Origin: Kibdelosporangium aridum
Lineage (GTDB): Bacteria > Actinomycetota > Actinomycetes > Mycobacteriales > Pseudonocardiaceae
Length of the DNA stretch: 64,000 bases
Assembly: GCF_900176515.1 (NCBI RefSeq)
Contig: NZ_FWXV01000002.1
Span: forward strand, 930,001 to 994,000
Direction of reading: 5' to 3'
In this document: piece by piece, positions 27,294 through 36,184 of the stretch
Layout of the letters: the number at the start of each line of letters is the position of its first letter
Position numbering within the stretch: the stretch's first letter is position 1
Notes under the pieces: generated by a model
Database searches by the model: none
Told to the model about the DNA's origin: nothing
What the model saw: the letters and a program-made list of their open reading frames with translations, nothing else
Program-made: the position numbers and the translations under genes

Positions 27294-29326
27294 CGTGTCA
27301 TTATCCTTCTCGCTGATGACGGCGTTTGTCCGACCTGATCGAATCGCGGCCGCCAGCCGACTGCGAGTGCCAGCATTGCCAGGGTAAGCGCAATCGCCAT
27401 CAGCGACGGCCGGTCGATCAAGGTCGTCTGGAAGATCGACTGCATGGCCATACAGGCCAGCCCAAGCCCCAACGCGACGACCAGCACGGTTCCCGGAGCT
27501 CGCAGGCGCCAACTGTGCACGACTGCCGAGGCCACGCGGACCATCAGCAGCCCGACGGCGAACAATCCGAACACCCCGAACCAGAGCCACATTCTCAGGT
27601 ACTGGTTGTGAATCCACGGCCGCGCCTCGACCACAGTCCGGTCGTGTACCTCGTCGTACCAAATGATCTCGCCGCCGTACGGAACACCGACGCCACTGCC
27701 CGCGACCGGATGCGCCAGCAAGGTGTTCAGCGCGGCCGTGTTCTCGCGAACGCGGTCGGCCAGGCTGTCCTCGACCAGGGCCTCACCGCTGAACACGCTG
27801 GTCACACGCCCGGCGAGGGCCTCACCCGTCGTACCGAGCGCGCCGCCGCTCGCCAGCGCGAGGCCCAACGCTCCCAAGGCCGCGGCGGCGAGCAAACGCT
27901 TGACCAGGCCACGAGAGCCGAACCTGGCAACGGCCACCAGCACGACGCACCCGAGCAGCGGTGCCCACGTCGACCGGTTGAAGCTCAGCGCTTCGTGCGC
28001 GAGGCCGGGCAGCGCGATCAGTAGCAGCCGCCAGCGTGGCCTGGTCGGGAAGGCCCCAGAGACCAGCAAGATCAGCAGCGGCCCCCACAGCGGCAGGATC
28101 GGCGCGGACAGCCGGGACACCTCGGACGTGTCATCGCCGGTGATCACGGACGTGCGCTCGTCGACCAAGAGCCGCTGCCAGTCCATCACCGCCGCGAGCA
28201 ACTCGACGGCGCTGGCCACGGCCGCGCCGATGGCGACGACCGCCACGAGTTGAGGGAGCTTTCCGGCGAACGCGCGGTAGACGATCACGAACCCGAGCGG
28301 CACCAGTAGCAGCGCCCGCATGGCGTCGGCGACCTCGGAGAACTCGCCGCCGCTGGTGATCCCGTGCGCGCAGCCGATCGCGACAGCCGCCGTGACCAGG
28401 ATCAACGGCCACATGAAGATCGACTTACCGGGCTTGCGCCAGACCACGACCAGGCCGATCAGTACGGCGACTTCGAGCACGGTCGGCGTGACCGGGCCGA
28501 CCTTCACCAGCTCCAGCTTGGGCGGGAGTACCGAAGCGCCGAGGATCAGCAGCGCGCCCGCGATCCACCGTGGGTCACGGAATGCCGCGTACCCGGCGAC
28601 CAGCAGGGCCAGGAACGGCGGGCCCACCGAGCCCGTCGCCGCGTAGCCGGCGATGGCGAAGAAACCAAGGCCGATGACCAGCAGCCCACGCCGAGTGCGT
28701 ACGGCAGACCACAGCGCCCGGATCTCGTGGTCGACGCTGGCCGCAAACGCTTCTGCGCCTTCGATTCGTGACCCGCCATCGGCGATCCGGGCGACCCACC
28801 GGCCAGGTCGTCGAAGCGAACAGCCAAGCCAGCCGACCAAGGCGCCAAGCACCGCGCCCAACATGGCCGCCCAAATCGCCCAGGCCCGCGTCATGTTCTC
28901 GGGTTCGCCGCCCGGTTCGGACACAACGCCAGACACACGGTTGAACTCCATCCGTGTGACCACGGAAATGACCGTGTTCGCGGCGGCCGTCGTCCGCTCA
29001 GCGAGGCCGTCCCGGTTCGGGCTGTGGAGCTCGATCCGCAGCGACTGCACCCCGGAGATCTCGTGCGCGGTGATGAACTCGCCCGCGCCCAGGTGCGCTT
29101 CACCTGCCACCGCACCGCTCGCGGCGACCTTCGCCCAGCTGGGCATCCGCTGGGAGACGTGCCTGGCGACGGATGCCGTCGCGGGCTTGGGCTGGATCTG
29201 GACGGCCGTGAAGACGATGTTCGCGCCGCTGCGGTACACCGACCCGCCGAGCGTTGGCACGGCGAACCCGACCAGCGCACCGAAGACCATGCTGGCCAGG
29301 ACGATCAGGACGGCCAGGCGGTTCAT
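27290..29326 (-). CDS. O-antigen polymerase (Wzy/ligase-like) with an N-terminal Wzz-like module
   Basis: 678 residues. Residues about 1-170 look like a Wzz module: a first helix (LAVLIVLASMVFGALVGFAV), an extracytoplasmic section with QPKPATASVARHVSQRMPSW, and a second helix near 150-170 (WAIWAAMLGAVLGALVGWLG). From about 215 onward there are roughly ten more helices, ending with an O-antigen-ligase-type region: FNRSTWAPLLGCV and NTLLAHPVAGSGVGVPYGGE, the large external loop, then WIHNQYLRMWLWFGVFGL. Combining chain-length and polymerase parts in one chain is unusual. It is coupled by 4-nt overlaps to the methyltransferase upstream and the Wzz gene downstream. Confidence 0.85.
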   Translation of the reverse strand: MNRLAVLIVLASMVFGALVGFAVPTLGGSVYRSGANIVFTAVQIQPKPATASVARHVSQRMPSWAKVAASGAVAGEAHLGAGEFITAHEISGVQSLRIELHSPNRDGLAERTTAAANTVISVVTRMEFNRVSGVVSEPGGEPENMTRAWAIWAAMLGAVLGALVGWLGCSLRRPGRWVARIADGGSRIEGAEAFAASVDHEIRALWSAVRTRRGLLVIGLGFFAIAGYAATGSVGPPFLALLVAGYAAFRDPRWIAGALLILGASVLPPKLELVKVGPVTPTVLEVAVLIGLVVVWRKPGKSIFMWPLILVTAAVAIGCAHGITSGGEFSEVADAMRALLLVPLGFVIVYRAFAGKLPQLVAVVAIGAAVASAVELLAAVMDWQRLLVDERTSVITGDDTSEVSRLSAPILPLWGPLLILLVSGAFPTRPRWRLLLIALPGLAHEALSFNRSTWAPLLGCVVLVAVARFGSRGLVKRLLAAAALGALGLALASGGALGTTGEALAGRVTSVFSGEALVEDSLADRVRENTAALNTLLAHPVAGSGVGVPYGGEIIWYDEVHDRTVVEARPWIHNQYLRMWLWFGVFGLFAVGLLMVRVASAVVHSWRLRAPGTVLVVALGLGLACMAMQSIFQTTLIDRPSLMAIALTLAMLALAVGWRPRFDQVGQTPSSARRIMTR

Positions 29327-30477
29327 GACCGGTTGTCACCGGCCAGCCGCGCGGGCGGGATGATCCGGCGGGTCTGCGGATCCTCGGTGGGCACCGGCTC
29401 GGCGACCACCCAGCGCCCGGCCAGCGCGGGCAGCGCGGCGCGGACTTCCTCCAGCAGATCCGGTACGAACAACAGGACCGCGTCCGGCTTCGCTCGGACC
29501 AGTTCGGCCGGGCTGATCACCGGGATCGCGGTGCCCGGCATCCGCCTGCCCCACTTGGCTTGGGACGCGTCCGCCACACCGGACAGCATGGTGTTGTCGA
29601 TCCCCGCCGCGGCAAGCAAAGCGACTGCACGCGACGCGGCGCCGTAACCGAAAACCCGGCGGCCGGTGCCGCGCTGGCGCTGCAACCAGCCGCGCAGGGC
29701 GTTGATGCTGTTCTCCGCGGTCTCCTGCAACGACCGAACGATCCGTGGGTCGTCGACGCCGCTTCCGGTCTCCTCGGCCATCAGCGCGCGGACCTCGGGA
29801 TCACTTTGCCCGCCACGGCCCGCGGCCAGCAGAACGGTGCCGCCGTAGAGATCGAATCGCCATGCCGTCCACGGGGTCAGGCCAGCGATGGACAGCATCC
29901 TGGTCAGCGCGGCCGTGGAGTAGTACGCGTAGTGCCCGTGCCGCAGCGCATTCCACTGTCCATTTCGGATGATCGTGGCCAGCGAGTGGTACTGCAGCAG
30001 CAGGATTCCCCCGTCGGTCAGCCTCCTGGCCCGCTCGGCGACGGCCTCGTGCTGGTCGGCGCTGTGCATCATGCCGAAGCTGTCCAGCACGACGTCCGCG
30101 GGATCGCTCGGCTGCTCGACCGCCCGCAACCCGTGCTCGGCAAGCATCGGCAGCCACGAACCGCCGTGCGGGCTGCCGTATTCGAAGACCTGCGCGTTCG
30201 CCTTGACCAGGCCCGAGCGCATCACGCGTTCGATCGCGTCCTTGGCCTGCGCGACAAGCGCGGCAGGCTCGACCCCGCGCGGTTCCTCGGGCACAGTCGG
30301 GTCTTCAGCCAGCTGCGCCAGGCCGCATTCCGCGCACAGCCACATCCGCAACGGGTACACCGGGTCGGGGCCGTTGTCCGCGAGCGGCGGGAAGAAGTCA
30401 CTCGCCGGCTGGCGGCCGAGGTCGAGTACGACCTCACCGCGGCGGGCCCGGCAGGACCGGCAGATCGGCGTCAACAT
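29323..30477 (-). CDS. C-methyltransferase-family protein with a reduced SAM domain
   Basis: 384 residues with the three-part layout of TylC3/TcaB9-type sugar C-methyltransferases. An N-terminal zinc site is shown by ICRSCRARRGEVV and MWLCAECGLAQL (four Cys). The SAM domain is short and lacks a clean motif I (VFEYGSPHGGSWLPML). A C-terminal Rossmann domain has RRVFGYGAASRAVALL and SGVADASQAKWGRRMPGT. The catalytic H-Y region is altered (RHGHYAYYST), unlike the intact YHEHFQYYT of the paralogue at 33501. It may be a degenerate, structural or differently specific enzyme. It heads the operon with polymerase and Wzz. Confidence 0.8.
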   Translation of the reverse strand: MLTPICRSCRARRGEVVLDLGRQPASDFFPPLADNGPDPVYPLRMWLCAECGLAQLAEDPTVPEEPRGVEPAALVAQAKDAIERVMRSGLVKANAQVFEYGSPHGGSWLPMLAEHGLRAVEQPSDPADVVLDSFGMMHSADQHEAVAERARRLTDGGILLLQYHSLATIIRNGQWNALRHGHYAYYSTAALTRMLSIAGLTPWTAWRFDLYGGTVLLAAGRGGQSDPEVRALMAEETGSGVDDPRIVRSLQETAENSINALRGWLQRQRGTGRRVFGYGAASRAVALLAAAGIDNTMLSGVADASQAKWGRRMPGTAIPVISPAELVRAKPDAVLLFVPDLLEEVRAALPALAGRWVVAEPVPTEDPQTRRIIPPARLAGDNRS

Positions 30478-30497
30478 GGGGACGCCATGATGGACCG

Positions 30498-31028
30498 ATG
30501 CATGTGCGGACCACCTCGATCGACGGCGTCCTGTTGTTCGTGCCCACCCCGCACCACGATTCGCGTGGCCTGTTCACCAGGACGTTCGACGCGACCATCG
30601 CGGCGGAGCACGGCATCGACCCGAACTCGTTCATCCAGGACTCGCAGTCGCGCTCCAGGCAGGGCGTGCTGCGCGGCCTGCACGGCCGATCCGGCCGGGG
30701 CGAGGCGAAACTCGTGCGGTGCGCACACGGGGCGGTGTCCGATGTGGTCGTCGACGCCCGGCCGGACTCGCCGACCTTCGGCCACCACGAGATGTTCCGG
30801 CTGGACGACGAGACCTTCACGCACTTGTACATCCCGCCGGGGATGCTGCACGGATTCCAGGCACTGACGCCGATCGCGGACGTCTGCTACCGGATCGACC
30901 GGCCGCACGACCCGCGCGAGGACATCGCCGTGCGCTATGACGACCCGACGCTGGCCATCGACTGGCCATTGCCGGTCACCGAGATCAGCGGCCGGGACCT
31001 CGCCGCAGGCCCCTGGCAGCCCAGCTAG
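30498..31028 (+). CDS. RmlC-like dTDP-4-dehydro-sugar epimerase
   Basis: 176-residue cupin of the dTDP-4-dehydrorhamnose 3,5-epimerase family. FTRTFDATIAAEHGIDP, FIQDSQSRSRQGVLRGLH (catalytic His about 62), DVVVDARPDSPTFG, and YIPPGMLHGFQAL are all typical. It may be a 3- or 3,5-epimerase acting on a 4-keto-6-deoxy nucleotide sugar. It is transcribed away from the C-methyltransferase operon with only 20 bp between start codons. A perfect hairpin follows its stop. No dedicated dTDP-glucose 4,6-dehydratase is in the window. Confidence 0.85.
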   Translation: MHVRTTSIDGVLLFVPTPHHDSRGLFTRTFDATIAAEHGIDPNSFIQDSQSRSRQGVLRGLHGRSGRGEAKLVRCAHGAVSDVVVDARPDSPTFGHHEMFRLDDETFTHLYIPPGMLHGFQALTPIADVCYRIDRPHDPREDIAVRYDDPTLAIDWPLPVTEISGRDLAAGPWQPS

Positions 31029-31034
31029 CCTCAT

Positions 31035-31070
31035 GCGTGTGTTGGCCGGCGCTACCCGGCCAACACACGC
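31035..31070. terminator. Perfect 15-bp hairpin between convergent genes
   Basis: GCGTGTGTTGGCCGG at 31035-31049 is repeated exactly in inverted form at 31056-31070, with a 6-nt loop. It lies between the ends of the RmlC-like gene (31028) and the SDR gene (31097). No T-run follows on either strand. It is a plausible bidirectional terminator. Confidence 0.75.
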
Positions 31071-31096
31071 ACGAGACCCACGCTGGGACTTTCCCA

Positions 31097-32083
31097 TCAG
31101 AGGCCGCCGTTCTTCTTCAACCAAGCCAGCCTGGTGAACTTCTGCTCGAAGTCCTCGCGCGTCAGGCCGTGCTCGGTGTAGGCATCGAACAGCTCGACCG
31201 CACCTGCCTTGACCGTCCACTGTGCCGTGAACGGCATCGCGGCACGGATCCGGGAGAAGTCCACCCGGTAGGAGCGCGGGTCGGCACCGGCCTCGCCGGT
31301 GATCACGAGCTTGGACCCGGCGACCGCTTCGACCACGTGCTGGGCGATTTGGGCGACCGTGAGGTTGTTGTCCTCGGTGCCCACGTTGAAAGCCTTGGCG
31401 TGCACGGCTTCCTTCGGCGCGTCCAACGCCGCGGCGAACGCGTCCGCGATGTCCTGTGCGTGCACCAACGGCCGCCATGGCGTGCCGTCCGAGAGGACTT
31501 TGACCTCGCCGCTGAGCACCGCGTGCCCGACCAGGTTGTTCAGCACGATGTCCGCACGCAACCGCGGTGAGAAGCCGAAAGCCGTGGCGTTGCGCAGGAA
31601 AACCGGGGTGAAGTCCGAATCAGCCAGCTCGAGAAGATCGTCCTCGACGCGTACCTTGCTCTCCGCGTACGGAGTGACCGGCCGCAGAGGAGCGTCTTCG
31701 TCGACCAGGCCGTCGCCTGCCGCGCCGTAGACGGAACACGTTGACGCGTAGAGGAACCGCTTGACTCCGGCGTCCTTGGCCAGCCTGGCGAGCGTGACCG
31801 AGGCGTGGTGGTTGATGTCGTACGTGAGCTGCGGCGCCAGCGACCCCAGTGGATCATTCGACAGCGCCGCAAGGTGGATCACCGCGTCCACACCGGACAC
31901 GTGATCGGCCGTGACCGCACGCAGGTCGACTTGGTGGCCCGCTGGGTCCTGCGGCTGCGGCCCCAGCACGCAGGCGGCGAAGAGCCCGGAGTCGAGGCCG
32001 ACGACCTCGTGACCGGCGGCCGCCAGCCGTGGCGCCATCACCGTGCCCAGGTAGCCCTGGTGTCCGGTCAGCAACACACGCAC
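31097..32083 (-). CDS. NAD-dependent epimerase/dehydratase (extended SDR)
   Basis: 328 residues. [20 protein letters not shown] gives the GxxGxxG site, [14 protein letters not shown] the second motif, [11 protein letters not shown] the Ser region, and [17 protein letters not shown] the YxxxK catalytic pair. It resembles NDP-sugar 4-epimerases or 4-ketoreductases. Start: GTG 32083 has GGAGG 6 nt upstream and begins one base after the previous stop. It is the last gene of the leftward operon from 36184, after the PIG-L, RfbF and methyltransferase genes. It may be the reductase or epimerase ending a modified-sugar pathway. Confidence 0.88.
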   Translation of the reverse strand: MRVLLTGHQGYLGTVMAPRLAAAGHEVVGLDSGLFAACVLGPQPQDPAGHQVDLRAVTADHVSGVDAVIHLAALSNDPLGSLAPQLTYDINHHASVTLARLAKDAGVKRFLYASTCSVYGAAGDGLVDEDAPLRPVTPYAESKVRVEDDLLELADSDFTPVFLRNATAFGFSPRLRADIVLNNLVGHAVLSGEVKVLSDGTPWRPLVHAQDIADAFAAALDAPKEAVHAKAFNVGTEDNNLTVAQIAQHVVEAVAGSKLVITGEAGADPRSYRVDFSRIRAAMPFTAQWTVKAGAVELFDAYTEHGLTREDFEQKFTRLAWLKKNGGL

Positions 32084-32084
32084 G

Positions 32085-32732
32085 TCACGCCTCCAAGCCA
32101 ACGATCAGTTTGTCGAGGTAGAACGCCTCGGCATAGCGCGCCCGGCACTGCACGCCGCGAACCCTCGCCAGCCCCAGGAAAGTGTCGCGGTCGAACCAGT
32201 ACCGCCCGGACTGGGTGGGGTAGTACCGGAGCAACTTCTCCACCTTGGCCTCAGCGACCTCATCCGGCAAGGGCTGGTACACGGTCGGGGCACCGAGATC
32301 CCCCTCCCACTTAAGGATCTCGTAGCCGAGGGTCACGTGGTCCCGGAACGCGGTCGGCACGAGTTCCGCCAGCGTGCGGTGGTCCTGATGGGCGTCACGG
32401 GCGTGGGGCCCGATCACCAGATCGGGCTCGGTACGGGCCCGCAGATCCTCGACGGCCTGTTTGGCCCGCTCCCAGTTGGCCGGGAACCGGCCGTCCGGCA
32501 GGTCCAGAACGGTGAGCTTGAGCTCCGCGCCGGGGCAAAACGACTGAAGCGCCGCGTGCTCCTCGGCCTCCCTCGCCGTCGCGCCTCCACTCAGCACGAG
32601 AGCATCGATCTGCAGCCCTGGTCGCGATTGGCACAGTGTCAGCAGGGTTCCGCCCGCGCCGATGGCGATGTCGTCGCAGTGCGCGCCGAGCAGCACGACA
32701 CGGTCGAGGGCATCAGGCCGAAACGCCCGCAT
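32085..32732 (-). CDS. PIG-L (LmbE-like) deacetylase
   Basis: 215 residues. [20 protein letters not shown] carries the AHxDD zinc motif, and [11 protein letters not shown] the HxxH site; the aspartate of [12 protein letters not shown] fits the fold. PIG-L enzymes deacetylate GlcNAc in mycothiol, GPI and other glycosides, so here it may create a free amino sugar in a nucleotide-linked or lipid-linked intermediate. It overlaps the RfbF gene by 20 nt upstream, and its stop is one base from the SDR start. Confidence 0.88.
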   Translation of the reverse strand: MRAFRPDALDRVVLLGAHCDDIAIGAGGTLLTLCQSRPGLQIDALVLSGGATAREAEEHAALQSFCPGAELKLTVLDLPDGRFPANWERAKQAVEDLRARTEPDLVIGPHARDAHQDHRTLAELVPTAFRDHVTLGYEILKWEGDLGAPTVYQPLPDEVAEAKVEKLLRYYPTQSGRYWFDRDTFLGLARVRGVQCRARYAEAFYLDKLIVGLEA

Positions 32733-33504
32733 CGTTCTCCCACAGCATCCATGGCCGGTCGCCCTGTGCGTACGCGGCGTCGAGAGCGGCCCGCTCCTTC
32801 ACCGTGTCGGCGGGCTGCCAGAAACCACGGTAAGGGTAGGCCAGCAGCCGCCCTTCCTTGGCCAGCTCCCCACAAGCGTCCTGGACCAGGTCGCCGCCCT
32901 GCGGCAGGTGATCGAACACGTCCTGGCGCAACACGAAGTAGCCGCCGTTCTCCCACAGCGGCAGGTTGCTGACCGGTGTGATCCCGCTGACCCTGCCGTC
33001 CTCACCCATGTCCACACAGTGGAAAGAGGACTGCGGCGGCACGACCATCATCGACGCGCCCGCGTCACTGTCACTGAACCGGTTGACCATCTCGTCCAGC
33101 GGCGCGTCCGTGAGCACGTCGGCGTAGTTGGCCAGGAACATCTCCTCGCCATCGACCAGGTGCCGGACGCGTCGGAGGCGCTCGCCGATCGGCGAGTCCT
33201 GGCCGGTGTTGACGAAGGAGATCGTCCAGTCGCGGATGTCCGTGGACAGCAGCTCGACCTTGCCGTCCTTGAGCACGAAGTCGTTGGACCCGGTCTCCTG
33301 GTAGGTCAGGAAGAAGTCCTTGATGTGGTGCGCGCCGTAACCGAGGCACAGCACGAACTCGGTGTGGCCGAAGTGGGCGTAGTAGCGCATCACGTGCCAC
33401 AGCAAGGGCCGCGGCCCGACCATCTGCATCGGCTTGGGCACGTCGTCGGCCATGCCGTTGCGCATGCGCATTCCGTAGCCGCCGCAGAACAGCACGACCT
33501 TCAC
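32713..33504 (-). CDS. rfbF: Glucose-1-phosphate cytidylyltransferase-like
   Basis: 263 residues of the nucleotidyltransferase fold: VKVVLFCGGYGMRMRNGMAD (nucleotide-binding loop), KPMQMVGPRPLLWHVMRYYA and ANYADVLTDAPLDEMVNRF. The length and the HTEFVLCLGYGAHHIKDF block match RfbF/DdhA glucose-1-phosphate cytidylyltransferases. Family product: CDP-glucose, the entry point to CDP-dideoxy and branched sugars. The next enzyme (CDP-glucose 4,6-dehydratase) is not in the window. GTG 33504 overlaps the stop of the methyltransferase gene (GTGA) with AGAGG upstream. Confidence 0.85.
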   Translation of the reverse strand: MKVVLFCGGYGMRMRNGMADDVPKPMQMVGPRPLLWHVMRYYAHFGHTEFVLCLGYGAHHIKDFFLTYQETGSNDFVLKDGKVELLSTDIRDWTISFVNTGQDSPIGERLRRVRHLVDGEEMFLANYADVLTDAPLDEMVNRFSDSDAGASMMVVPPQSSFHCVDMGEDGRVSGITPVSNLPLWENGGYFVLRQDVFDHLPQGGDLVQDACGELAKEGRLLAYPYRGFWQPADTVKERAALDAAYAQGDRPWMLWENDAGVSA

Positions 33505-34712
33505 GGCTTGACCTCTTCCAGTGTCGGGATCGGGAACACCAGCCTGCCGCCCCACTCGCCCACATAGGACAGCTGCTCGGTCAGTTCCGTGCGCAGATTC
33601 CACGGCAGGACAAGGACGTAGTCCGGTTTGTCCTCGGCGATCTTCTCCGGGGCGTGGATCGGGATCCGCGTGCCGGGGGTGAACCGGCCGTGCTTGTACG
33701 GATTGCGATCCACTGTGTACTTGAGGATGTCCGGCCGGATTCCGCAGTGGTTCAACAGAGTGTTGCCCTTGCCGGGCGCGCCGTAACCGACGACCGTCTT
33801 GCCGGTGGCCGCCGCGCCGAGCAGGAATCTGAGCAGGTTCTGCCGAACGCTGTCGACATTGCGCGCGAAGTCCTGGTAGCCGGACAGATCGTGCAGTCCG
33901 GCCTTCCGTTCCTCCTCGAGCACGAACCCGACCGCCTTACCCGGCTCGGCCTTGACCGGGCGCGCCCAGATCCGGATCGAGCCGCCGTGGGTCGGCAGGA
34001 GTTCGACATCGACGACGTGCAGACCATGCGAAGCAAGCGCTCGCTGGGCTGACGCGACGGTGTAGTACTGGAAGTGCTCGTGGTAGATCGTGTCGTACTG
34101 GTTGTAGCGGACCAGGCTGAGCAGGTGCTGGACCTCGATGGACACCCAGCCGTCGTCCTTGACCAGTTCCCGCAGGCCCGCGGTGAAGCCCTGGATGTCC
34201 GGGATGTGCGCGTAGACGTTGTTCGCGACAACCAGATCCGCCGGACCGTGTTCGGCACGGACACTCGCGCCGGTCTCCTTGTCCAGGAACGCCGTTTTGG
34301 TCGGTACGCCCTTTTCCCGTGCCGCCGCGCCGACGTTGACCGAAGGCTCGACACCAAGGCACCGGATTCCCTTGGCCACGACGTGTTGCAGCAGGTAGCC
34401 GTCGTTGCTCGCGACCTCGACGACGAACTCCGGGTTGATCTTCTCGACGGCCTTGTCGACGAACTTGCGGGCGTGCTCGACCCAGGACGTGGAAAACGAC
34501 GAGAAGTACGCGTACTCGGTGAACGTGTCCTCCGGCGTGATCAGCGGAGGAATCTGGGCCAGCCAGCAGCTCGTGCAGACCCGCAGGTGCAGCGGATACG
34601 TCGGTTCCGGCTCGTCCAGCTGCGCGGCGGCGAGAAACCGCTCGCACGGCGGGGTTGCTCCCAGGTCGACCACGCTCTGAAGCTCAGCCGAGCCGCAGAG
34701 TCGGCAGATCAT
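33501..34712 (-). CDS. Sugar C-methyltransferase, TylC3/TcaB9 type
   Basis: 403 residues. Zinc-binding N-terminus: ICRLCGSAELQSVVDLG and LRVCTSCWLAQ, four Cys. The SAM domain has motif I FVVEVASNDGYLLQHV and VVANNVYAHIPDIQGF. The catalytic region is intact (DTIYHEHFQYYT, with the Glu/His/Tyr of this family). The C-terminal domain has VVGYGAPGKGNTLLNH. The family transfers methyl to C3 of a 4-keto-6-deoxy nucleotide sugar. With the RfbF and SDR genes this suggests a branched, methylated sugar. ATG 34712 overlaps the previous stop (TGATG). Confidence 0.88.
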   Translation of the reverse strand: MICRLCGSAELQSVVDLGATPPCERFLAAAQLDEPEPTYPLHLRVCTSCWLAQIPPLITPEDTFTEYAYFSSFSTSWVEHARKFVDKAVEKINPEFVVEVASNDGYLLQHVVAKGIRCLGVEPSVNVGAAAREKGVPTKTAFLDKETGASVRAEHGPADLVVANNVYAHIPDIQGFTAGLRELVKDDGWVSIEVQHLLSLVRYNQYDTIYHEHFQYYTVASAQRALASHGLHVVDVELLPTHGGSIRIWARPVKAEPGKAVGFVLEEERKAGLHDLSGYQDFARNVDSVRQNLLRFLLGAAATGKTVVGYGAPGKGNTLLNHCGIRPDILKYTVDRNPYKHGRFTPGTRIPIHAPEKIAEDKPDYVLVLPWNLRTELTEQLSYVGEWGGRLVFPIPTLEEVKP

Positions 34713-36184
34713 CAATACGCTCCTTGGCCTTTCAGCACGGCGCGAACCGTCTTCCACAGGATCAGCGCGTCCAGCGCGAGCGACCAGTCTTCGACGTATC
34801 GCAGGTCGAGCCGGACGGCTTCCTCCCACGGCAGGTCGCTACGCCCGCTGACCTGCCACAACCCGGTGAGCCCCGGCTTGACCAGCAGCCTACGTCGGGC
34901 GTCGGAGCTGTAGCGCTCGGTCTCCTCCGGCAGCGGCGGACGCGGACCGACCAAGGACATCTGCCCGGCGATGACGTTGAACAGCTGGGGCAGTTCATCC
35001 ATCGAGAACCGCCGCAGAACCGCGCCGATCTTGGTGACGCGCGGGTCCTTGCGCATCTTGAAAAGCGGGCCCTCGGCCTCGTTCACGGCCAGCAGCTGGT
35101 AGCGCTGAGCGTGCGCGTCCGGAACCATCGTCCGGAACTTGATCATGGTGAAAGCTTTGCCGTCCTTGCCGATCCGGCGCTGCTTGTAGAACACCGACCC
35201 GCCGTCGCCGAGCTTCACGGTCAACGCGACCGCCGCGAGGAACGGGCTCAACAGTGCGACGAGGAGCGCGCCGCCGATCCGGTCGACGATCTCCTTGACC
35301 ACCCGGCGCGCGCCGGTGAAAACCGGAGCGGACAACTTGAGCAGGGGCATGCCCAGCACGCCGGTGACGTGCAGCCGCGGTCCCGCGACCTCCATCAGCA
35401 CGGGCGCGACGACCAGGTCGGCGGAGGTGTTCTCCAGCTTCCACGCCAAGTGCTGCAGGCGCGTCGGGGTCCAGTACGCGTCCGCCGTCACCGCGACAAT
35501 CCGGTAGCCGCCCCGCTGCACCTGCTCGGCGACGTCTTCGATCCGCCCGACCACAGGCACTCCGTCGACCCGTCCATCGGGACCGGTGCCGAGCCCGTCT
35601 GCCGTGCAGACCGCTTCGACGCGCCAGCCTTGGTGTGGCGCTTTGCGGGTCCGTTCGATCAGGTCCTTGACCGTGCCGACGCCACCGGCCGCAAGCACTG
35701 GCAGCAGGCAACGGCCGGCCTGGCGGCGCTTGTGCAGCACGCGGCGCAGGAGATAGCGGACCGGGAAGTCGATCACCGCCATCGCCGGTACGGCAAGGAA
35801 AACCCAGGGGCGCAGGCCTTCAAGGCTCAGCGCGTAGCCACCGATCGCCAAGATCACCAACGCGGTGAACAAGCCACGGTAGAGGCGGCGGAACTCCTCG
35901 GCCCCATCCCCGAGCGCCGCCGCGCTCCAAGCACGGGATCCGCTCAGCCCAACGAAAACCGCTGCGAGGGTGAAGACCGCGAAGATGCTCGCGTGCAACG
36001 CGGTCACCGCGCCGACGACGGCGTTGACGGTGATGACCACGCCGAGAATGACCGCAAGATCCGCACCGATGACCGCAAGTTGATAACGACGTTCCCATGC
36101 GGCGACCATGGGCCGGGCCGATTCGGGCATATGCCGCTGGGAGGCAGGAGGAAAACGACGCACTGACCCGGCCCGTTCTCTCAT
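34712..36184 (-). CDS. Exopolysaccharide polyprenyl glycosylphosphotransferase (initiating sugar transferase) 2
   Basis: 490 residues with the same layout as the gene at 8956: membrane helices (LAVIGADLAVILGVVITV onward), a CoA-binding-like domain (CLLPVLAAGGVGTVKDLIER), a further helix (ALLVALLSPFLAAVALTV), and a sugar-transferase domain with FYKQRRIGKDGKAFTMIKFR, FSMDELPQLFNVIAGQMSLV and GPRPPLPEE. ATG 36184 has AGGAG about 8 nt upstream. It heads the sugar-pathway operon and so likely starts the unit carrying the modified sugar. The end WKTVRAVLKGQGAY mirrors WKTVRAVVTGQGAY of paralogue 1. Confidence 0.92.
   Translation of the reverse strand: MRERAGSVRRFPPASQRHMPESARPMVAAWERRYQLAVIGADLAVILGVVITVNAVVGAVTALHASIFAVFTLAAVFVGLSGSRAWSAAALGDGAEEFRRLYRGLFTALVILAIGGYALSLEGLRPWVFLAVPAMAVIDFPVRYLLRRVLHKRRQAGRCLLPVLAAGGVGTVKDLIERTRKAPHQGWRVEAVCTADGLGTGPDGRVDGVPVVGRIEDVAEQVQRGGYRIVAVTADAYWTPTRLQHLAWKLENTSADLVVAPVLMEVAGPRLHVTGVLGMPLLKLSAPVFTGARRVVKEIVDRIGGALLVALLSPFLAAVALTVKLGDGGSVFYKQRRIGKDGKAFTMIKFRTMVPDAHAQRYQLLAVNEAEGPLFKMRKDPRVTKIGAVLRRFSMDELPQLFNVIAGQMSLVGPRPPLPEETERYSSDARRRLLVKPGLTGLWQVSGRSDLPWEEAVRLDLRYVEDWSLALDALILWKTVRAVLKGQGAY

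Noticed and set aside
34655..36166. 503-residue plus-strand frame opposite sugar transferase 2
   Set aside because: Shadow of a clear gene; no recognisable domain.
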